Below, one piece after another: positions 17,065 to 27,048 of a stretch of DNA of 64,000 bases. A program made the position numbers and the translations under genes. The notes below the pieces were generated by a model, which saw only the letters and a program-made list of their open reading frames with translations, searched no databases and was not told the DNA's origin. Origin of the DNA: Streptantibioticus silvisoli (GTDB lineage Bacteria > Actinomycetota > Actinomycetes > Streptomycetales > Streptomycetaceae); NCBI RefSeq assembly GCF_027947535.2, contig NZ_JAAGKO020000001.1, positions 186,001 to 250,000 on the forward strand. The letters run 5' to 3'. Each line of letters starts with the position of its first letter. Within the stretch, counting starts at the first letter, position 1.

Positions 17065-17106
17065 TCAGCCGAGGCCGTGTTCAAAGGCGTAGCGCACGGC
17101 CTGGGC
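17065..17106 (-). pseudogene. 3' tail of a LuxR-type regulator gene
   Basis: Read leftward, the last codons before the TGA at 17065-17067 encode AQAVRYAFEHGLG. This closely fits the end of the NarL/LuxR helix-turn-helix domain (typically RTQAV-YA-HGL). Everything upstream of this tail is missing; the sequence turns into the headless carotenoid oxygenase read on the opposite strand. Only about 14 codons remain, so identification is by motif alone. Confidence 0.5.
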
Positions 17107-17725
17107 CCCCGAGCACGGCGCCCGCCTAGGCGTCCTGGACCGCGCCGACCCCCACGGCCCGGTCCGCTGGTTCGACATCACGCCCTGCTACGTCTTCCAC
17201 ACCCTCAACGCCCATGAGGAGGGCGAACGCCTCGTCCTGCACGCCGTCCGCTACGACCGGCTCGGCGACGGGGTACAGGTCGACACGCACGGAACGCTGT
17301 GGCGCTGGACCGTCGACCTGGCCACCGGCACCGTCCGCGAGGAACAACTGGACGACCGCCCCGCCGAGTTCCCCCGCATCGACGACCGCCTCGCCGGCCT
17401 GCCGTCGAGGTACGGCCACGCCAGCGCCACCCACACCCCCGGCGGCGCGGACCGCAGCGGTGCCGTGTACCGCTACGACCTGCACACCGGCGCGGTCACC
17501 AGCCACCTCTTCGCCCCCGGCCGCACCCCCGGTGAGGCCGCCTTCGCGCCGGCCGACGACCGGGTCGGCGGTCCCGGTTACCTGATGGCCTTCGTCCACG
17601 ACGCCGCCCGTGACCGCAGCGACCTGGAAATCCTCGACGCCGAAACTCTCGACACCCTGGCCACCGTCCACCTGCCCCGCCGTGTTCCGGCCGGCTTCCA
17701 CGGCAACTGGCTCCCGGACCGCTGA
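17093..17725 (+). pseudogene. N-terminally truncated carotenoid oxygenase
   Basis: The frame from a stop at 17090 to the TGA at 17725 encodes the C-terminal 210 residues of a carotenoid cleavage oxygenase/lignostilbene dioxygenase-family protein. Recognisable segments are the His-containing FDITPCYVFHTLNAHEEG, RYGHASATHTPGG, PGYLMAFVHDAARDRSDLEI and the C-terminal iron-ligand segment VPAGFHGNWLP. The family is usually 450-500 residues, and the missing half includes the first iron-binding histidines, so this cannot be functional. The break coincides with the LuxR tail, indicating a recombination junction near 17100. Confidence 0.75.
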
Positions 17726-18046
17726 ACGGGCTGCCGCCCCGGACCAGGGGATCGGGTGCTGGGCAACCATGACCCCGGCTTCGCCCCCTGCCTCACCGCA
17801 CGCGCCGTCGGCGCAGGCAGGGGCGGTCGGCGGGAGGCCGGGCTCCGACGCGCCGGCGAGGCGCCCGCCCGGGTCAGGCGGACGGTCCCGGGAACGCGGC
17901 ACGTCTGACGTGCATATACCGCCCGGAAACTCCGATGAGCACACTATTGATCCGTATCTGGCGATCCGTCATATCGGGGGGCTACAGTCGTGAAGGTCCC
18001 TCCGCTTCGGAGCGGAGCGGGCGCAGATCGGAGACCGGAGAGCGGG
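17726..18046. other. gene-free stretch before the GMC gene
   Basis: Nothing coding is supported. The sequence around 17925-17985 is AT-richer than its surroundings and probably holds the promoter for the GMC oxidoreductase gene. Confidence 0.4.
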
Positions 18047-19645
18047 GTGGTGGACGTGTACGACTACGTGATCGTCGGTGCCGGTTCGGCCGGCTGCGTA
18101 CTGGCTGCCCGGCTGAGTGAGGACCCCGGCGTCCGGGTGGCCCTGGTGGAGGCCGGCGGTCCCGACACGGCCCCGGAGATCCACACACCGCTGGCCTTCC
18201 CGAGCCTCTTCAGTTCCGCATGGGACTGGGACTACCACTCGGCCCCCGAGCCCGGCCTCGACGGTCGGCGCGCCCCGCTGCCGCGCGGCCGGGTACTCGG
18301 CGGGTCCTCCTCGATGAACGCCATGATCTACATCCGCGGCAACCCCGCGGACTACGACGCCTGGTCCGCGAACGGTGCCCCCGGCTGGGCCTGGCGGGAC
18401 GTCCTGCCGTACTTCCTGCGGGCCGAGGACAACGAACGCGGCGCCACCGCCCTGCACGGTGCCGGCGGACCGCTCACCGTCAGCGACGGACGCTCCCGGC
18501 ACGTCATGATGGACGCCTTCGTCGAGGCGGCCCAGCAGGCCGGTCACCCCCGTAACGAGGACTTCAACGGACCGCGCCAGGACGGGGTGGGCCACTACCA
18601 GCTCACCCAGCGCAACGGCATGCGGTGCAGCACCGCGGTCGGTTATCTGCGTCCGGCGCTGGAGCGGCCCAACCTCGACGTGCTGACCGACACGCTGTGC
18701 GGCCCACTGCTGTTCGACGGTGACCGGGTGACCGGCGTGGAGATCGAACGCGCCCGCGAGGTGTCCGCGCTGCACGCCGCGCGCGAGGTCGTGCTCTGCG
18801 CCGGCACGTACAACTCCCCGCATCTGCTGATGCTCTCCGGCATCGGCCCGGCCGCCACCCTGGCCGCGTGCGGCATCACCCCGCGGGTCGATCTGCCCGT
18901 CGGGGAGAATCTCCAGGACCACCTGCACGCCGGCGTCTCCTACCTCTCCGGCACCGAGTCCCTCCTCACCGCCCGCACCGAGCGCAACGTAGCCCTGCTC
19001 GTCGGATCGGGCCGCGGACCCCTCACCTCCAACGTCGCCGAGGCCGGCGGATTCCTACGCACCCGCGAGGGACTCGCGGCCCCGGACGCGCAGATCCACG
19101 CGGCGCCCGTGCTGTTCACCGAGGACCTCCTCGCCGTCCCGTCGCAGCACGGCTTCGTCATCGGGGCGGCGCTGCTGTGCCCCACCAGCCGGGGAAGCGT
19201 CGTTCCGCGGTCCGCGCTGCCGTCCACCAAGCCCCGCGTCCAGCACAACTACCTCGCCACCGCCGAGGACCGCGACACCATGGTGCGAGCGGTACGGGTG
19301 GTCCTGGAGATCGCCGGCCAGCCCGCCCTCAAACCCCACCGCGGCGACCCGCTGCACGCACCGGCCTCCGCCGGGGACGCCGACATCCTGGCCTTCGTCC
19401 GGCGGCAGGCGCAGACGATCTACCACCCCGTCGGGACCTGCGCGATCGGCACGGTGGTCGACCCCGACCTGCGGGTGCGGGGCGTCGAGGGGCTGCGGGT
19501 GGTCGACGCCTCGGTGATGCCGACGATCGTGCGCGGCAACACCAACGCGCCCACGGTGATGATCGCGGAGAAGGCCGCGGACCTCCTCCGCGATCGCACG
19601 GCGGTCCCCCGAATCGCGGCGGATGCGATAGCACCGGCTTCCTGA
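18047..19645 (+). CDS. GMC-family FAD oxidoreductase
   Basis: The 532-residue enzyme is a glucose-methanol-choline family flavoprotein. Visible are the dinucleotide fold YVIVGAGSAGCVLAARLSED at the N-terminus, the GMC signature GRVLGGSSSMNAMIYIRGN (near residue 82), the second signature AGTYNSPHLLMLSGIGP (near 250) and the C-terminal catalytic region IYHPVGTCAIG to MPTIVRGNTNAPTVM. The closest functional group is choline/alcohol dehydrogenase-like, but the substrate cannot be read from sequence and no betaine-aldehyde dehydrogenase gene is adjacent. GTG 18047 has GGAG 6 bp upstream; GTG 18050 and 17990 are alternatives. Confidence 0.9.
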   Translation: MVDVYDYVIVGAGSAGCVLAARLSEDPGVRVALVEAGGPDTAPEIHTPLAFPSLFSSAWDWDYHSAPEPGLDGRRAPLPRGRVLGGSSSMNAMIYIRGNPADYDAWSANGAPGWAWRDVLPYFLRAEDNERGATALHGAGGPLTVSDGRSRHVMMDAFVEAAQQAGHPRNEDFNGPRQDGVGHYQLTQRNGMRCSTAVGYLRPALERPNLDVLTDTLCGPLLFDGDRVTGVEIERAREVSALHAAREVVLCAGTYNSPHLLMLSGIGPAATLAACGITPRVDLPVGENLQDHLHAGVSYLSGTESLLTARTERNVALLVGSGRGPLTSNVAEAGGFLRTREGLAAPDAQIHAAPVLFTEDLLAVPSQHGFVIGAALLCPTSRGSVVPRSALPSTKPRVQHNYLATAEDRDTMVRAVRVVLEIAGQPALKPHRGDPLHAPASAGDADILAFVRRQAQTIYHPVGTCAIGTVVDPDLRVRGVEGLRVVDASVMPTIVRGNTNAPTVMIAEKAADLLRDRTAVPRIAADAIAPAS

Positions 19646-20372
19646 CGAGCGGTTCCGGCGGCCGTTCCGGCGCCGGTTCCCACGGGGAGCCGCGCGTACC
19701 GTTCGGCGGCCGTCCGGGCGGTTCACGCTGCCCGTGGCCGACCCCGGCGGAGGGGGCACGCGGCAGAACAGCTCCGGGTGGTCCGGGGGCGCGAACGTCC
19801 CCACGCCTCACCGGTGTTGTCCCGGGCGGTGCCGCGCTCATGCACTCTGCGGCCCGGTCCGGTGAGTGTCCTCGGCTCCCGCTCGGCACCCGGCGCGTGG
19901 TCCCGTCGATGCGCCGACCTGTCGACCCGATCCGCCGCGCCGCCGTGCGTTCGTCGAAGCGAGGCCGCGATCCGCCCGGCGGCGTGCACGGCGGTCTCCT
20001 CGTGCGCCGGGGAAGTGGCAAGTCGTGCGCCGGGGGAGTGGCAAGTGACGGGATGCGCGCGGGTGTTGCGGAGTGCGCCGGGCCGTGACGCAATACGTCC
20101 TGTCACTTTATTCGACGTTATGTCAGCCTGGACCGGCACGCCCCGTTGTCCGACCCCAAGCCGCATCATGCCGACGCGCTGCTTCCCGACACGCCTCCCG
20201 CCCGACCGGCCTCCCACCCGGTGCGCGCCCCACGGGCCGCCACCCGACCCCCGGCGACCGGTCCACCGGGCCCCGCACCGGCCGCCCCGACGCCCCGCCG
20301 TCCTGCGGCCCTCCACTGTCCCCCGCGCCCCCGCCGTCCTTCGGCCCCCACCGCCACCGAAAGGCGTGCCTC
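19646..20372. other. intergenic region upstream of the P450 gene
   Basis: No gene is supported. It contains a 23-bp tandem duplication (20001-20046). An AT-richer patch at 20095-20130 (CACTTTATTCGACGTTATG) is the likeliest promoter area for the P450 gene. Confidence 0.4.
20001..20046. repeat. 23-bp tandem duplication
   Basis: Two adjacent 23-bp copies (20001-20023 and 20024-20046) of a unit that starts CGTGCGCCGGGG and ends GTGGCAAGT differ at one base. They are non-coding and lie 327 bp upstream of the P450 start. Confidence 0.75.
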
Positions 20373-21773
20373 ATGAATCCGCACCCCCTGTCAAACGGTT
20401 GCCCGTACGTGCTCGACGCCTCCGGTGGCGACATTCACGCCGAGGCCGCGGCGTTACGTGCGCTGGGACCGGCCGCGCGCACCGAACTGCCCGGCGGTGT
20501 GCTCGCCTGGTCCGTCACCGAACCCTCGCTGGTGCGCCGTCTGCTGACCGACCCGCGCATCTCCAAGGACGCCCGGCAGCACTGGACCGCGTACCGCGAG
20601 GGCCGGGTGCCTGCCGACTGGCCGCTGCGGATCTGGGTCGAGGTCGTCAACGCGCTGTCCGCGCAGGGCAAGGAGCACACCCGGCTGCGGCGCCCGCTGG
20701 CCGGCGCGTTCTCCACCCGGCGCGTCCGTGCCCTCGCCCCGCGGATCGAGACCATCACCCGGGCCCTCCTCGACGACCTCCGGGCGGCGGGCGACGGCGC
20801 GCCGGTCGACCTGCGCGCGCGGTTCGCCTGGCAGCTGCCCCTGCTGGTCGTCAACGCGCTCATCGGCGTCCCCGAGGAACTGCACGACGGTTTCCGGGAC
20901 GCGATGGGAGCGCTGTTCATCACCGAACGGACCGAGGAGGAGGCCACGGCCGGCTACGCCGAGGTCTACCGGTTGCTGAACGCCCTCATCGCCCGCAAGC
21001 GCGAACGGCCCGCCGACGACGTGTCCTGCGAGCTGATCGCCGCCCACGACCGCGGTGAACTCACCGAGCAGGAACTGTGCGACAGCTTTCTGCTGATCAT
21101 CGCCGCGGGCCATGAGACGACGGTGAACCTCCTCGACCACGCCGTCACCAATCTGCTGACCCATCCCGACCAACTCGCGGCGCTGCTGCGCGGCACGGTC
21201 GCCTGGGATCAGGCCGTCGAGGAGACCCTGCGCCACCAGGCCCCCATCGCGAACCTCCTGATGCGCTTCCCCATCACGGACGTCACCGACGAGCCGAGCG
21301 GCCTGACGTTCCGCCAGGGAGAGGCCATCGTCGTCAACTACGCCTCCGTCGGCCGGCATCCGGCGGTCCACGGCCCCACCGCCGACTCCTTCGACATCCA
21401 CCGCGCGACCGCCCGCGACCATCTCGCCTTCGGCCATGGCGCCCACCTCTGCCTCGGCGCCGAACTCGCCCGCCTGGAGGCCCGGATCGCGCTGCCCGCC
21501 CTCTTCGCGGCGTTCCCCCGGCTCCGGCTCGCCGTCGACCCCGCCGACCTCACGCCGCTGCCGTCGTTCGTCACCAACGGCCACCGCGGCCTGCCCGTCC
21601 ATCTGCACGGTTGCCGCCCCTCGGCGGTGGCTGACGCCGGCGTCCGGGGTCCGGCCCGTGGCGTGGTGGGCGGCGGAGCGGGGTGTCAGGTCCCCGCGCC
21701 GCCGCCCACGGCGGTGAGCAGGGCGAGCGGGGTGGCGGCCGCCCAGGCCTGCGGTGAGCACGCGTGCGGATAG
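20373..21773 (+). CDS. cytochrome P450 with TTA codon and C-terminal extension
   Basis: The 466-residue protein is a bacterial class I P450. The oxygen-activation motif AGHETT is at residues 245-250, the K-helix ExxR is in VEETLRHQA, and the heme loop [17 protein letters not shown] has Cys360. The fold should end near residue 412 (LPVHLHGC); a further 50 Ala/Gly-rich residues run into, and overlap by 88 bp, the convergent glycosidase gene, suggesting loss of the original stop. Codon 28 (20454-20456) is TTA, implying dependence on the bldA tRNA. GAAAGG precedes ATG 20373. No ferredoxin or ferredoxin reductase is nearby, so redox partners come from elsewhere. Confidence 0.9.
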   Translation: MNPHPLSNGCPYVLDASGGDIHAEAAALRALGPAARTELPGGVLAWSVTEPSLVRRLLTDPRISKDARQHWTAYREGRVPADWPLRIWVEVVNALSAQGKEHTRLRRPLAGAFSTRRVRALAPRIETITRALLDDLRAAGDGAPVDLRARFAWQLPLLVVNALIGVPEELHDGFRDAMGALFITERTEEEATAGYAEVYRLLNALIARKRERPADDVSCELIAAHDRGELTEQELCDSFLLIIAAGHETTVNLLDHAVTNLLTHPDQLAALLRGTVAWDQAVEETLRHQAPIANLLMRFPITDVTDEPSGLTFRQGEAIVVNYASVGRHPAVHGPTADSFDIHRATARDHLAFGHGAHLCLGAELARLEARIALPALFAAFPRLRLAVDPADLTPLPSFVTNGHRGLPVHLHGCRPSAVADAGVRGPARGVVGGGAGCQVPAPPPTAVSRASGVAAAQACGEHACG

Positions 21774-23755
21774 GGCACCGGCTCGGGGTGGTGGTCGCGG
21801 CCGTAGCCCGCCATGACCTCGGGCAGCCGCCAGTCGTGCCGCCGGGCGGCCTCGGTCAGCGCGTCGGCGACGGCGCAGGCTTCGGCGGTGAGGCCGTAGC
21901 GGGCCAGACCCAGCGCGATGACCGCGTTGTCGTGGGGCCAGATGCTGCCGCGGTGGTAGGACAGCGGGTGGTAGGGGGCCTGGCCGGCGGCGAGGGTGCG
22001 GATGCCCCAGCCGGAGAAGAAGTCGGGCTCCAGCAGGCGGCGGCCGACCCGGATGCCGCAGTCGTGGTCGAGGATGCCGGACCACAGCAGGTGGCCGGCG
22101 TCCGAGGCGAGCGCGTCGGCGCGGCGGCCGTCGCCGTCCAGCGCGAGGGCGGGGAAGTCGGCGCCGGGCAGCCAGAAGTCGCGGACGAACCGCTCGCGCA
22201 GCGCCTCGGCGGCGGCCTCCAGCCGATCGGCGTACGACGGGTCGTTCCACACGTCCCGGGCCAGCCGGGCGGTGCGCAGCAGCGCGTCGTAGGCGTATCC
22301 CTGAGCCTCGGCGACCGCGACGGCTCCGGTCGCCGGGGTGCCGTCGGCGCGGCAGATCGCGCCGGCCGAGTCCTTCCAGTTCTGGTTCTCCAGGCCGCCG
22401 GCCCCGGCGTCGGAGGTGTAGACGAGGTAGCCGCGCCCGGTGAGCCCGCCGTCGCGGAACATCCACTCGACGGCGGCGCGGGCGTGGGTCTCCAGCCGGC
22501 GGGCGAGGGCGGGGTCGCCGGTGCGGCGGGCGTGCGCGTCGAGCAGGACGAGGAAGAGCGGGGTGGCGTCGACCGAGCCGTAGTAGCGGCCGTAGGGCAC
22601 CTGGCGGAAGTGGGCGAGTTCGCCGTGCCGGATCTCGTGCGGGATGCGGCCGGGCTGTTCCAGGCCGGCGGCGCGGTGCCGGGTGCCCTGGGCGGCGGCG
22701 AGCGCCTTCAAGGTGGCGGCGGCGAGGGCGGGCCGGTAGGGCAGGGCGAACAGCGAGGTCAGCAGGGAGTCGCGGCCGAACAGGGTGAGGAACCACGGTG
22801 TGCCGGCGCCCGGTACGCGCAGCACCTCACCGTCGGGACCGGTGGCCGGGACCCGCAGCCCGGCCAGGTCGGTCAGACCGGCCTCGGCGGCGCGCAGCAG
22901 GTCGGCGCGGCCCGCGGGGGCGGCCGGGCGGGGGCTCGCGGCGGTGAACTCCGCGACGTCTTCGTGCTGTTCGGCCCGCAGCCGCGCGGGAGTGGCCGTC
23001 GCGCGCGGTGGCGATCCGTGGGCGGCGAACGCCTGTACGGCGAGGGTGAGTTCACGTTCCGCGTGCGGGGGCAGGGTGAGGTGCCACACCAGGACGCGTT
23101 CGGCCGCGTGCTCGTGACGGGCCGTCAGATCCGCGGCGAGGCCGGTGCCGGCTGCCGCCGGTGCGCCGGCCGGCTTCCAGTCCGTCCCGTCACCCGGGCG
23201 AACGGCCGCCTCCGGTGCGCCGGGTGCTCCCGGAACGCGCAGCTCGTCCGGTTGCGGTCGTGCGGTGACCGTGGTGGAGGACGTCCAGTCGTCGCCGCGG
23301 CGGTAGCCGAACTCGACGCCGCCCGGGACGGGCCGGACGCTGTGCGTGGCGCCGGGCTTGTCGTAGCCGCGGCCATCGGAGCGCAGTTCGAACTGGTCGG
23401 CGAAGTCGGCCCCGGCGGTGAGTTCCAGGGTGACGCGGGCCGGCCGGCCGAGGTTGTTCACCAGCCGCAGGCGTTCGGCGAAGGTGCCGTGGCCGACGGC
23501 CTGTTCGCGCAGGACGGTGAAGGCGGGCGGTTCGTCACGGGTGCCGGGCGGCACCAGGACGGCACCGGCGTCGGTGGTGGCGAGCACCACCAGCGGTCGG
23601 CCGGCCGCCGTCAGCCGCCAGCGGCTCAGGTGGCGGGCGTCCCGCACGAACAGACCGTCCGGCGCGGTGCCGCGGCCGCCGGTGATGTCGCCGGCCGGGC
23701 CGGTGGCGGCGAACGTGCCCCGGTGGACCAGGAGGCGCTGGGCGGTGCCGCTCAC
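21686..23755 (-). CDS. amylo-alpha-1,6-glucosidase/GDE-like glycosidase
   Basis: The 689-residue protein has an N-terminal beta-sandwich (GDE_N_bis-like, about 1-215, with [17 protein letters not shown] and [13 protein letters not shown]). The rest is a C-terminal (alpha/alpha)6 barrel of the glycogen-debranching GDE_C type, with [45 protein letters not shown] and [19 protein letters not shown]. No signal peptide is seen, so it acts inside the cell on imported oligosaccharide. It is last in a four-gene leftward operon; GTG 23755 overlaps the upstream stop (GTGA). The position next to an ABC sugar importer argues for a dedicated catabolic role rather than glycogen turnover. Confidence 0.85.
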   Translation of the reverse strand: MSGTAQRLLVHRGTFAATGPAGDITGGRGTAPDGLFVRDARHLSRWRLTAAGRPLVVLATTDAGAVLVPPGTRDEPPAFTVLREQAVGHGTFAERLRLVNNLGRPARVTLELTAGADFADQFELRSDGRGYDKPGATHSVRPVPGGVEFGYRRGDDWTSSTTVTARPQPDELRVPGAPGAPEAAVRPGDGTDWKPAGAPAAAGTGLAADLTARHEHAAERVLVWHLTLPPHAERELTLAVQAFAAHGSPPRATATPARLRAEQHEDVAEFTAASPRPAAPAGRADLLRAAEAGLTDLAGLRVPATGPDGEVLRVPGAGTPWFLTLFGRDSLLTSLFALPYRPALAAATLKALAAAQGTRHRAAGLEQPGRIPHEIRHGELAHFRQVPYGRYYGSVDATPLFLVLLDAHARRTGDPALARRLETHARAAVEWMFRDGGLTGRGYLVYTSDAGAGGLENQNWKDSAGAICRADGTPATGAVAVAEAQGYAYDALLRTARLARDVWNDPSYADRLEAAAEALRERFVRDFWLPGADFPALALDGDGRRADALASDAGHLLWSGILDHDCGIRVGRRLLEPDFFSGWGIRTLAAGQAPYHPLSYHRGSIWPHDNAVIALGLARYGLTAEACAVADALTEAARRHDWRLPEVMAGYGRDHHPEPVPYPHACSPQAWAAATPLALLTAVGGGAGT

Positions 23756-25107
23756 CGGGCACGCTCCGGGTGGCCGCACAGCAGGTCCAGGGCCAGGCCC
23801 GCGGTCCAGCTGAAGTCGCGGATGCCGCGGCCGGCGCCGTTGTGCGGGTCGACGTACTCGGCGAAGCCGGTCGCGCCCGCGTCGCGCAGGATGCCCTCGC
23901 GCAGCCGGTCCGCCTCGGCGACCGCGCCGCAGGCGAGCAGGCCGCGGTGGATCAGCCAGGCGGTGTTGAACCAGCTGGGCCCGCGCCAGTAGCGGCTGGG
24001 GTCGAACTCCGGTCCGGTCAGGTCGTAGCTGGGGACCATGTGGACCTCGCCGAGCCGGAAGTGGTCGCCGGCCGCGGTGCGCAGCAGGGCGTCGGTGATC
24101 CGCCGGGGCAGGCCGGGCACCATGAGCGGCAGCAGGCCGGCGACGCCGCGCACCGGGATCAGCCGGTCGTCGTGCAGGTCGCGGGCGGTGAAGATGCCGC
24201 GCTCCTCGTCCCACAGGCGGTCGGTGAGCGCGGCGGTGCGGCGGACCGCCCGGGCGCGGGCCGGGGCCGGGTCGGCGCCGATCGCCTCGGCGATGTCGGC
24301 GAGCGCGTACTCCGAGGCGATGAGCAGCGCGTTGAAGCCGGGGTCCTCGACGGCGAACGCGAACCGGGCGCGCGCGTCGTCGTAGCCGGCGTCGCGGTAG
24401 TCGGCGGCCAGCCGGACGTAGCGGGCGTAGTCGAGGTCGGTCGGCCGGTCGGAGGCGGCGCTGTGGTCGAGGTCGGCACGCCGGAACGAGCCGGCCGGTG
24501 CCGGGGGCACCCGGCGCAGGGCGGTGTCCCAGGCCGGGCTGTTGTCCAGGCCCGGTTCCCACGGGTGCACGATGGCGGCGAGTCCCCGGCCGCCGAGGTC
24601 GCGGTGGGCGGTGAGGTAGCGGTGCCAGGCGTCGAGTCCGGGGTGGAGCCGGGCCAGGAAGCGTCTGCGGCCGGACTCGGCCGGGTCGGCGCGGTGAACC
24701 AGCCACGCGGCCAGCGCGTGCACCGGGGGCTGGACGATGCCGGAGGTCTCCGGGGTGCTCGGGGCGCCGGCCGGGCGGCCCGCGGTGGAGGAGCGCCAGA
24801 AGTCGGGACTGGGAAAGTAGGCGCCGCAGGGCACGGCCGGGTTGAACACGATGTGCGGCACCCGCCCGTCGGCCCACTGGGCGCTGAGCAGCGACTCCAG
24901 CTCGCGCTGGGCGCGGCGCGGGGACAGGTGGCGCAGGCCGATGGCGATGAACGCGGAGTCCCAGCTCCACTGGTGGGGGTACAGGGAGCGGGACGGCACG
25001 GTGGCGTTGCCGGTCCAGTTGCCGAGCAGGACGCGTACGGCGGCGGCCCGCAGGGACCGGTGGTGCCGGCCGGGACCGTGTTGCGCGGGATCGAGCAGGA
25101 CGGTCAT
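23752..25107 (-). CDS. GH63-like (alpha/alpha)6 glycosidase
   Basis: The 451-residue protein resembles the six-hairpin glycosidases of the GH63/mannosylglycerate- and glucosylglycerate-hydrolase type. The opening LLGNWTG followed by LYPHQWSWDSAFIAIGL, LSAQWADGRVPHIVFNP and the C-terminal YWRGPSWFNTAWLIHRGLL are characteristic, and the length fits these compact members. No signal peptide is present. I infer hydrolysis of a glucosyl or mannosyl compound brought in by the divergent ABC system; glucosylglycerate is one possibility but is not proven by sequence. ATG 25107 overlaps the upstream isomerase stop, and its stop overlaps the next start. Confidence 0.82.
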   Translation of the reverse strand: MTVLLDPAQHGPGRHHRSLRAAAVRVLLGNWTGNATVPSRSLYPHQWSWDSAFIAIGLRHLSPRRAQRELESLLSAQWADGRVPHIVFNPAVPCGAYFPSPDFWRSSTAGRPAGAPSTPETSGIVQPPVHALAAWLVHRADPAESGRRRFLARLHPGLDAWHRYLTAHRDLGGRGLAAIVHPWEPGLDNSPAWDTALRRVPPAPAGSFRRADLDHSAASDRPTDLDYARYVRLAADYRDAGYDDARARFAFAVEDPGFNALLIASEYALADIAEAIGADPAPARARAVRRTAALTDRLWDEERGIFTARDLHDDRLIPVRGVAGLLPLMVPGLPRRITDALLRTAAGDHFRLGEVHMVPSYDLTGPEFDPSRYWRGPSWFNTAWLIHRGLLACGAVAEADRLREGILRDAGATGFAEYVDPHNGAGRGIRDFSWTAGLALDLLCGHPERAR

Positions 25108-25904
25108 CCGGCCGCCCGTCGCAGGAAGGCCGGGATGGCGGCGACGGCCTCGCCGGGGTCGCCGGCCAGCCGGCACTCGACGGCGAGGTGGCCCTGGTAG
25201 CCGATGGCCTCCAGGGCGCCGAGCCAGGCCGGCCAGTCCAGGTGGCCGGCACCGGGCTGGAGGCGGTTGGAGTCGGAGACCTGGGCGTGGCCGATCCAGG
25301 GCCCGGCGGCGAGGACGGCGGCCGGCGGGTCGGCCTCCTCGATGTTCATGTGGTAGCTGTCGATGCCGATGCGGACCGAGTCCAGGCCGACGGCAGCGAT
25401 CAGGTCGGCGGCCTGCCGCAGCGTGTTGACCATGTGGTCCTCGTACCGGTTGAGCGGTTCGAGGAAGAGGGTGACGCCTTCGGCGCGCGCGTGTTCGCCG
25501 AGTTCGGTCAGCGCGGCGAGCAGGACCTCCCGGTCGCGCCCGGCGGAGCGCGGCGGCTCGAACGGGGGCAGGCGGCGGGAGAACATGCCGTAGGAGGCGG
25601 GGGTCTGGGCGCCGGCGCCGCCGATCTCGGCGATGACCGACAGCTGGGACTTCATCTGCACGACGGCGTCGCGGCGCAGGTCGTCGTCGAAGGCGCCGAT
25701 GAAGTGCGGCATGTCGACGCAGACGGTCGGCATGACGACGCCGTCGGCCAGCGCCCGGCGCAGTTCGGGGAGCCGGTCGCGGAAGGACAGCCCGCCCTTG
25801 CCGCGCAGTTCGATGGCGTCGTAGCCGGCGGCGGTGGCGTGCTCCCACTTGGTCTGGAGGGTCTCTCCGGGGAGCAGTTGCTCCTGGCAGGCGATCTTGA
25901 GCAT
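25104..25904 (-). CDS. sugar phosphate isomerase/epimerase-like TIM barrel
   Basis: The 266-residue product is an AP-endonuclease-2/xylose-isomerase-like TIM barrel. Metal-ligand acids and histidines typical of the fold are visible in LFLEPLNRYEDHM (near 150), IGIDSYHMNIEE (near 178), GHAQVSDSNR (near 206) and a C-terminal AVECRL Glu. Such enzymes isomerise or epimerise free sugars, keto-sugars or hydroxypyruvate. Beside an MDR dehydrogenase and a Gfo/Idh/MocA oxidoreductase, a keto-sugar intermediate is plausible. It is second in the leftward operon, 37 bp after the dehydrogenase gene and overlapping the next gene by 4 bp. Confidence 0.87.
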   Translation of the reverse strand: MLKIACQEQLLPGETLQTKWEHATAAGYDAIELRGKGGLSFRDRLPELRRALADGVVMPTVCVDMPHFIGAFDDDLRRDAVVQMKSQLSVIAEIGGAGAQTPASYGMFSRRLPPFEPPRSAGRDREVLLAALTELGEHARAEGVTLFLEPLNRYEDHMVNTLRQAADLIAAVGLDSVRIGIDSYHMNIEEADPPAAVLAAGPWIGHAQVSDSNRLQPGAGHLDWPAWLGALEAIGYQGHLAVECRLAGDPGEAVAAIPAFLRRAAG

Positions 25905-25941
25905 GGCGTCGGGGGCCTTTCGGAACGCGGAGCGGGCGGGG

Positions 25942-26988
25942 TCAGAACTCCAGGACGACCTGGAGCGCCTCGGCGGGCCGCTCGTCGAGCAGGGTGTAGG
26001 CGTCGGCGGCCCGGGCGGCGGGCACGGTGTGGCTGACCAGGGTCCGCGGGTCGACCAGGCCGTCGCGGACCAGGCGCAGGAAGGTGGCCTGGAGGCGTTC
26101 GACGCTCCAGCGGTGCGACAGCTGCGCGGGGACGCCGCCGATCTGGGAGCAGACGAGCTGCACGCGGTTGTGGTGGAACTCGTCGCCGAGCCGCAGTCCG
26201 GTGCCGTCGCCCTGGTAGAAGCCGGAGGCGACGACCCGGCCGCCGGGCACGACCGACCGGATCGCGTCGTGCAGGGCGGGGTGGGCGCCGGAGATCTCGA
26301 TGGCGACGTCGGCGCCGCGGCCCTCGGTGTACTCGCGCAGGGTCTCGGCGACCCGGCCGTCGCGGGCGTTGACGGTGTGGGCCGCGCCGTGGGCCCGGGC
26401 GGCCGCCAGCCGGGCGTCGATGGCGTCCACGGCGGTGACCCGGGCGCCGCTGAGGGCGGCGAGCCGGGTGGTGAGCAGGCCGATGACGCCCTGGCCGAAG
26501 ACGGCGACGTCCTCGCCGAGGTGGAGGTCGGCGGCCAGGATCGCGTTGTAGGCGATCGCGCCGACCCGGGCGAAGGCGCCGGCCAGTGGGTCGAGGCCGG
26601 CGGGCAGGGTGTGCCCGGTCATCCGTGCGGCCGGGACGACGCCCTCGCTGCGGTGGCCCCAGATGCCCCAGACCAGGTCGCCGACGACGGGCAGTGCGGG
26701 GGTGCCGGCCAGCTCCGGTGAGACCTCGGTCACCTCGCCGACCTCGGAGTAGCCCCAGCCGGCCACCGGGTAGGCGATGCCGGCCACGTCGTCGCGGAAC
26801 AGCCGCACATCGGGGTCCCAGGTGCGGGTGAGGTAGGGGTTGGTGCCCCGGTAGGCGGTCAGCTCGGTGCCGGCCGAGATGCCGGAGTACCGGGTGCGGA
26901 CCCGCAGGTGGCCCGGCGGCAGGTCCTGCGCGGCGACGGTGGCGACCTCGACCTGACGGGGGCCGGTGAACTGGACGATGCGTTCCAC
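25942..26988 (-). CDS. MDR-family dehydrogenase (sugar-operon type)
   Basis: The 348-residue protein has the GroES-like N-terminal half and a Rossmann half with VAVFGQGVIGLLTTRLAALSG near residue 165. The structural-zinc cysteine cluster is absent. YSGISAGTELTAYRG replaces the usual catalytic CGSD, so zinc dependence is doubtful; this subgroup recurs in sugar and cyclitol catabolic operons. It probably oxidises a sugar hydroxyl with NAD(P)+. GTG 26988 is preceded by GGAG. It is first in the leftward operon, driven from the shared control region at 27049-27099. Confidence 0.87.
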   Translation of the reverse strand: MERIVQFTGPRQVEVATVAAQDLPPGHLRVRTRYSGISAGTELTAYRGTNPYLTRTWDPDVRLFRDDVAGIAYPVAGWGYSEVGEVTEVSPELAGTPALPVVGDLVWGIWGHRSEGVVPAARMTGHTLPAGLDPLAGAFARVGAIAYNAILAADLHLGEDVAVFGQGVIGLLTTRLAALSGARVTAVDAIDARLAAARAHGAAHTVNARDGRVAETLREYTEGRGADVAIEISGAHPALHDAIRSVVPGGRVVASGFYQGDGTGLRLGDEFHHNRVQLVCSQIGGVPAQLSHRWSVERLQATFLRLVRDGLVDPRTLVSHTVPAARAADAYTLLDERPAEALQVVLEF

Positions 26989-27048
26989 GAGAGCTCCGAA
27001 CCTGCGGCGTTACATGCTGTGTTCAGCCAGATGCCTCTGTCTTACGTC

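Noticed and set aside
17126-17944. A 272-residue leftward frame opposite the carotenoid oxygenase fragment
   Set aside because: No recognisable motif; the rightward frame has clear carotenoid oxygenase segments ending at a natural C-terminus.
21686-25252. A 1188-residue leftward frame spanning two glycosidase genes
   Set aside because: Upstream of GTG 23755 it is an Arg/Pro-rich shadow of the GH63-like gene in another frame. The GTGA overlap at 23752-23755 marks the true boundary.
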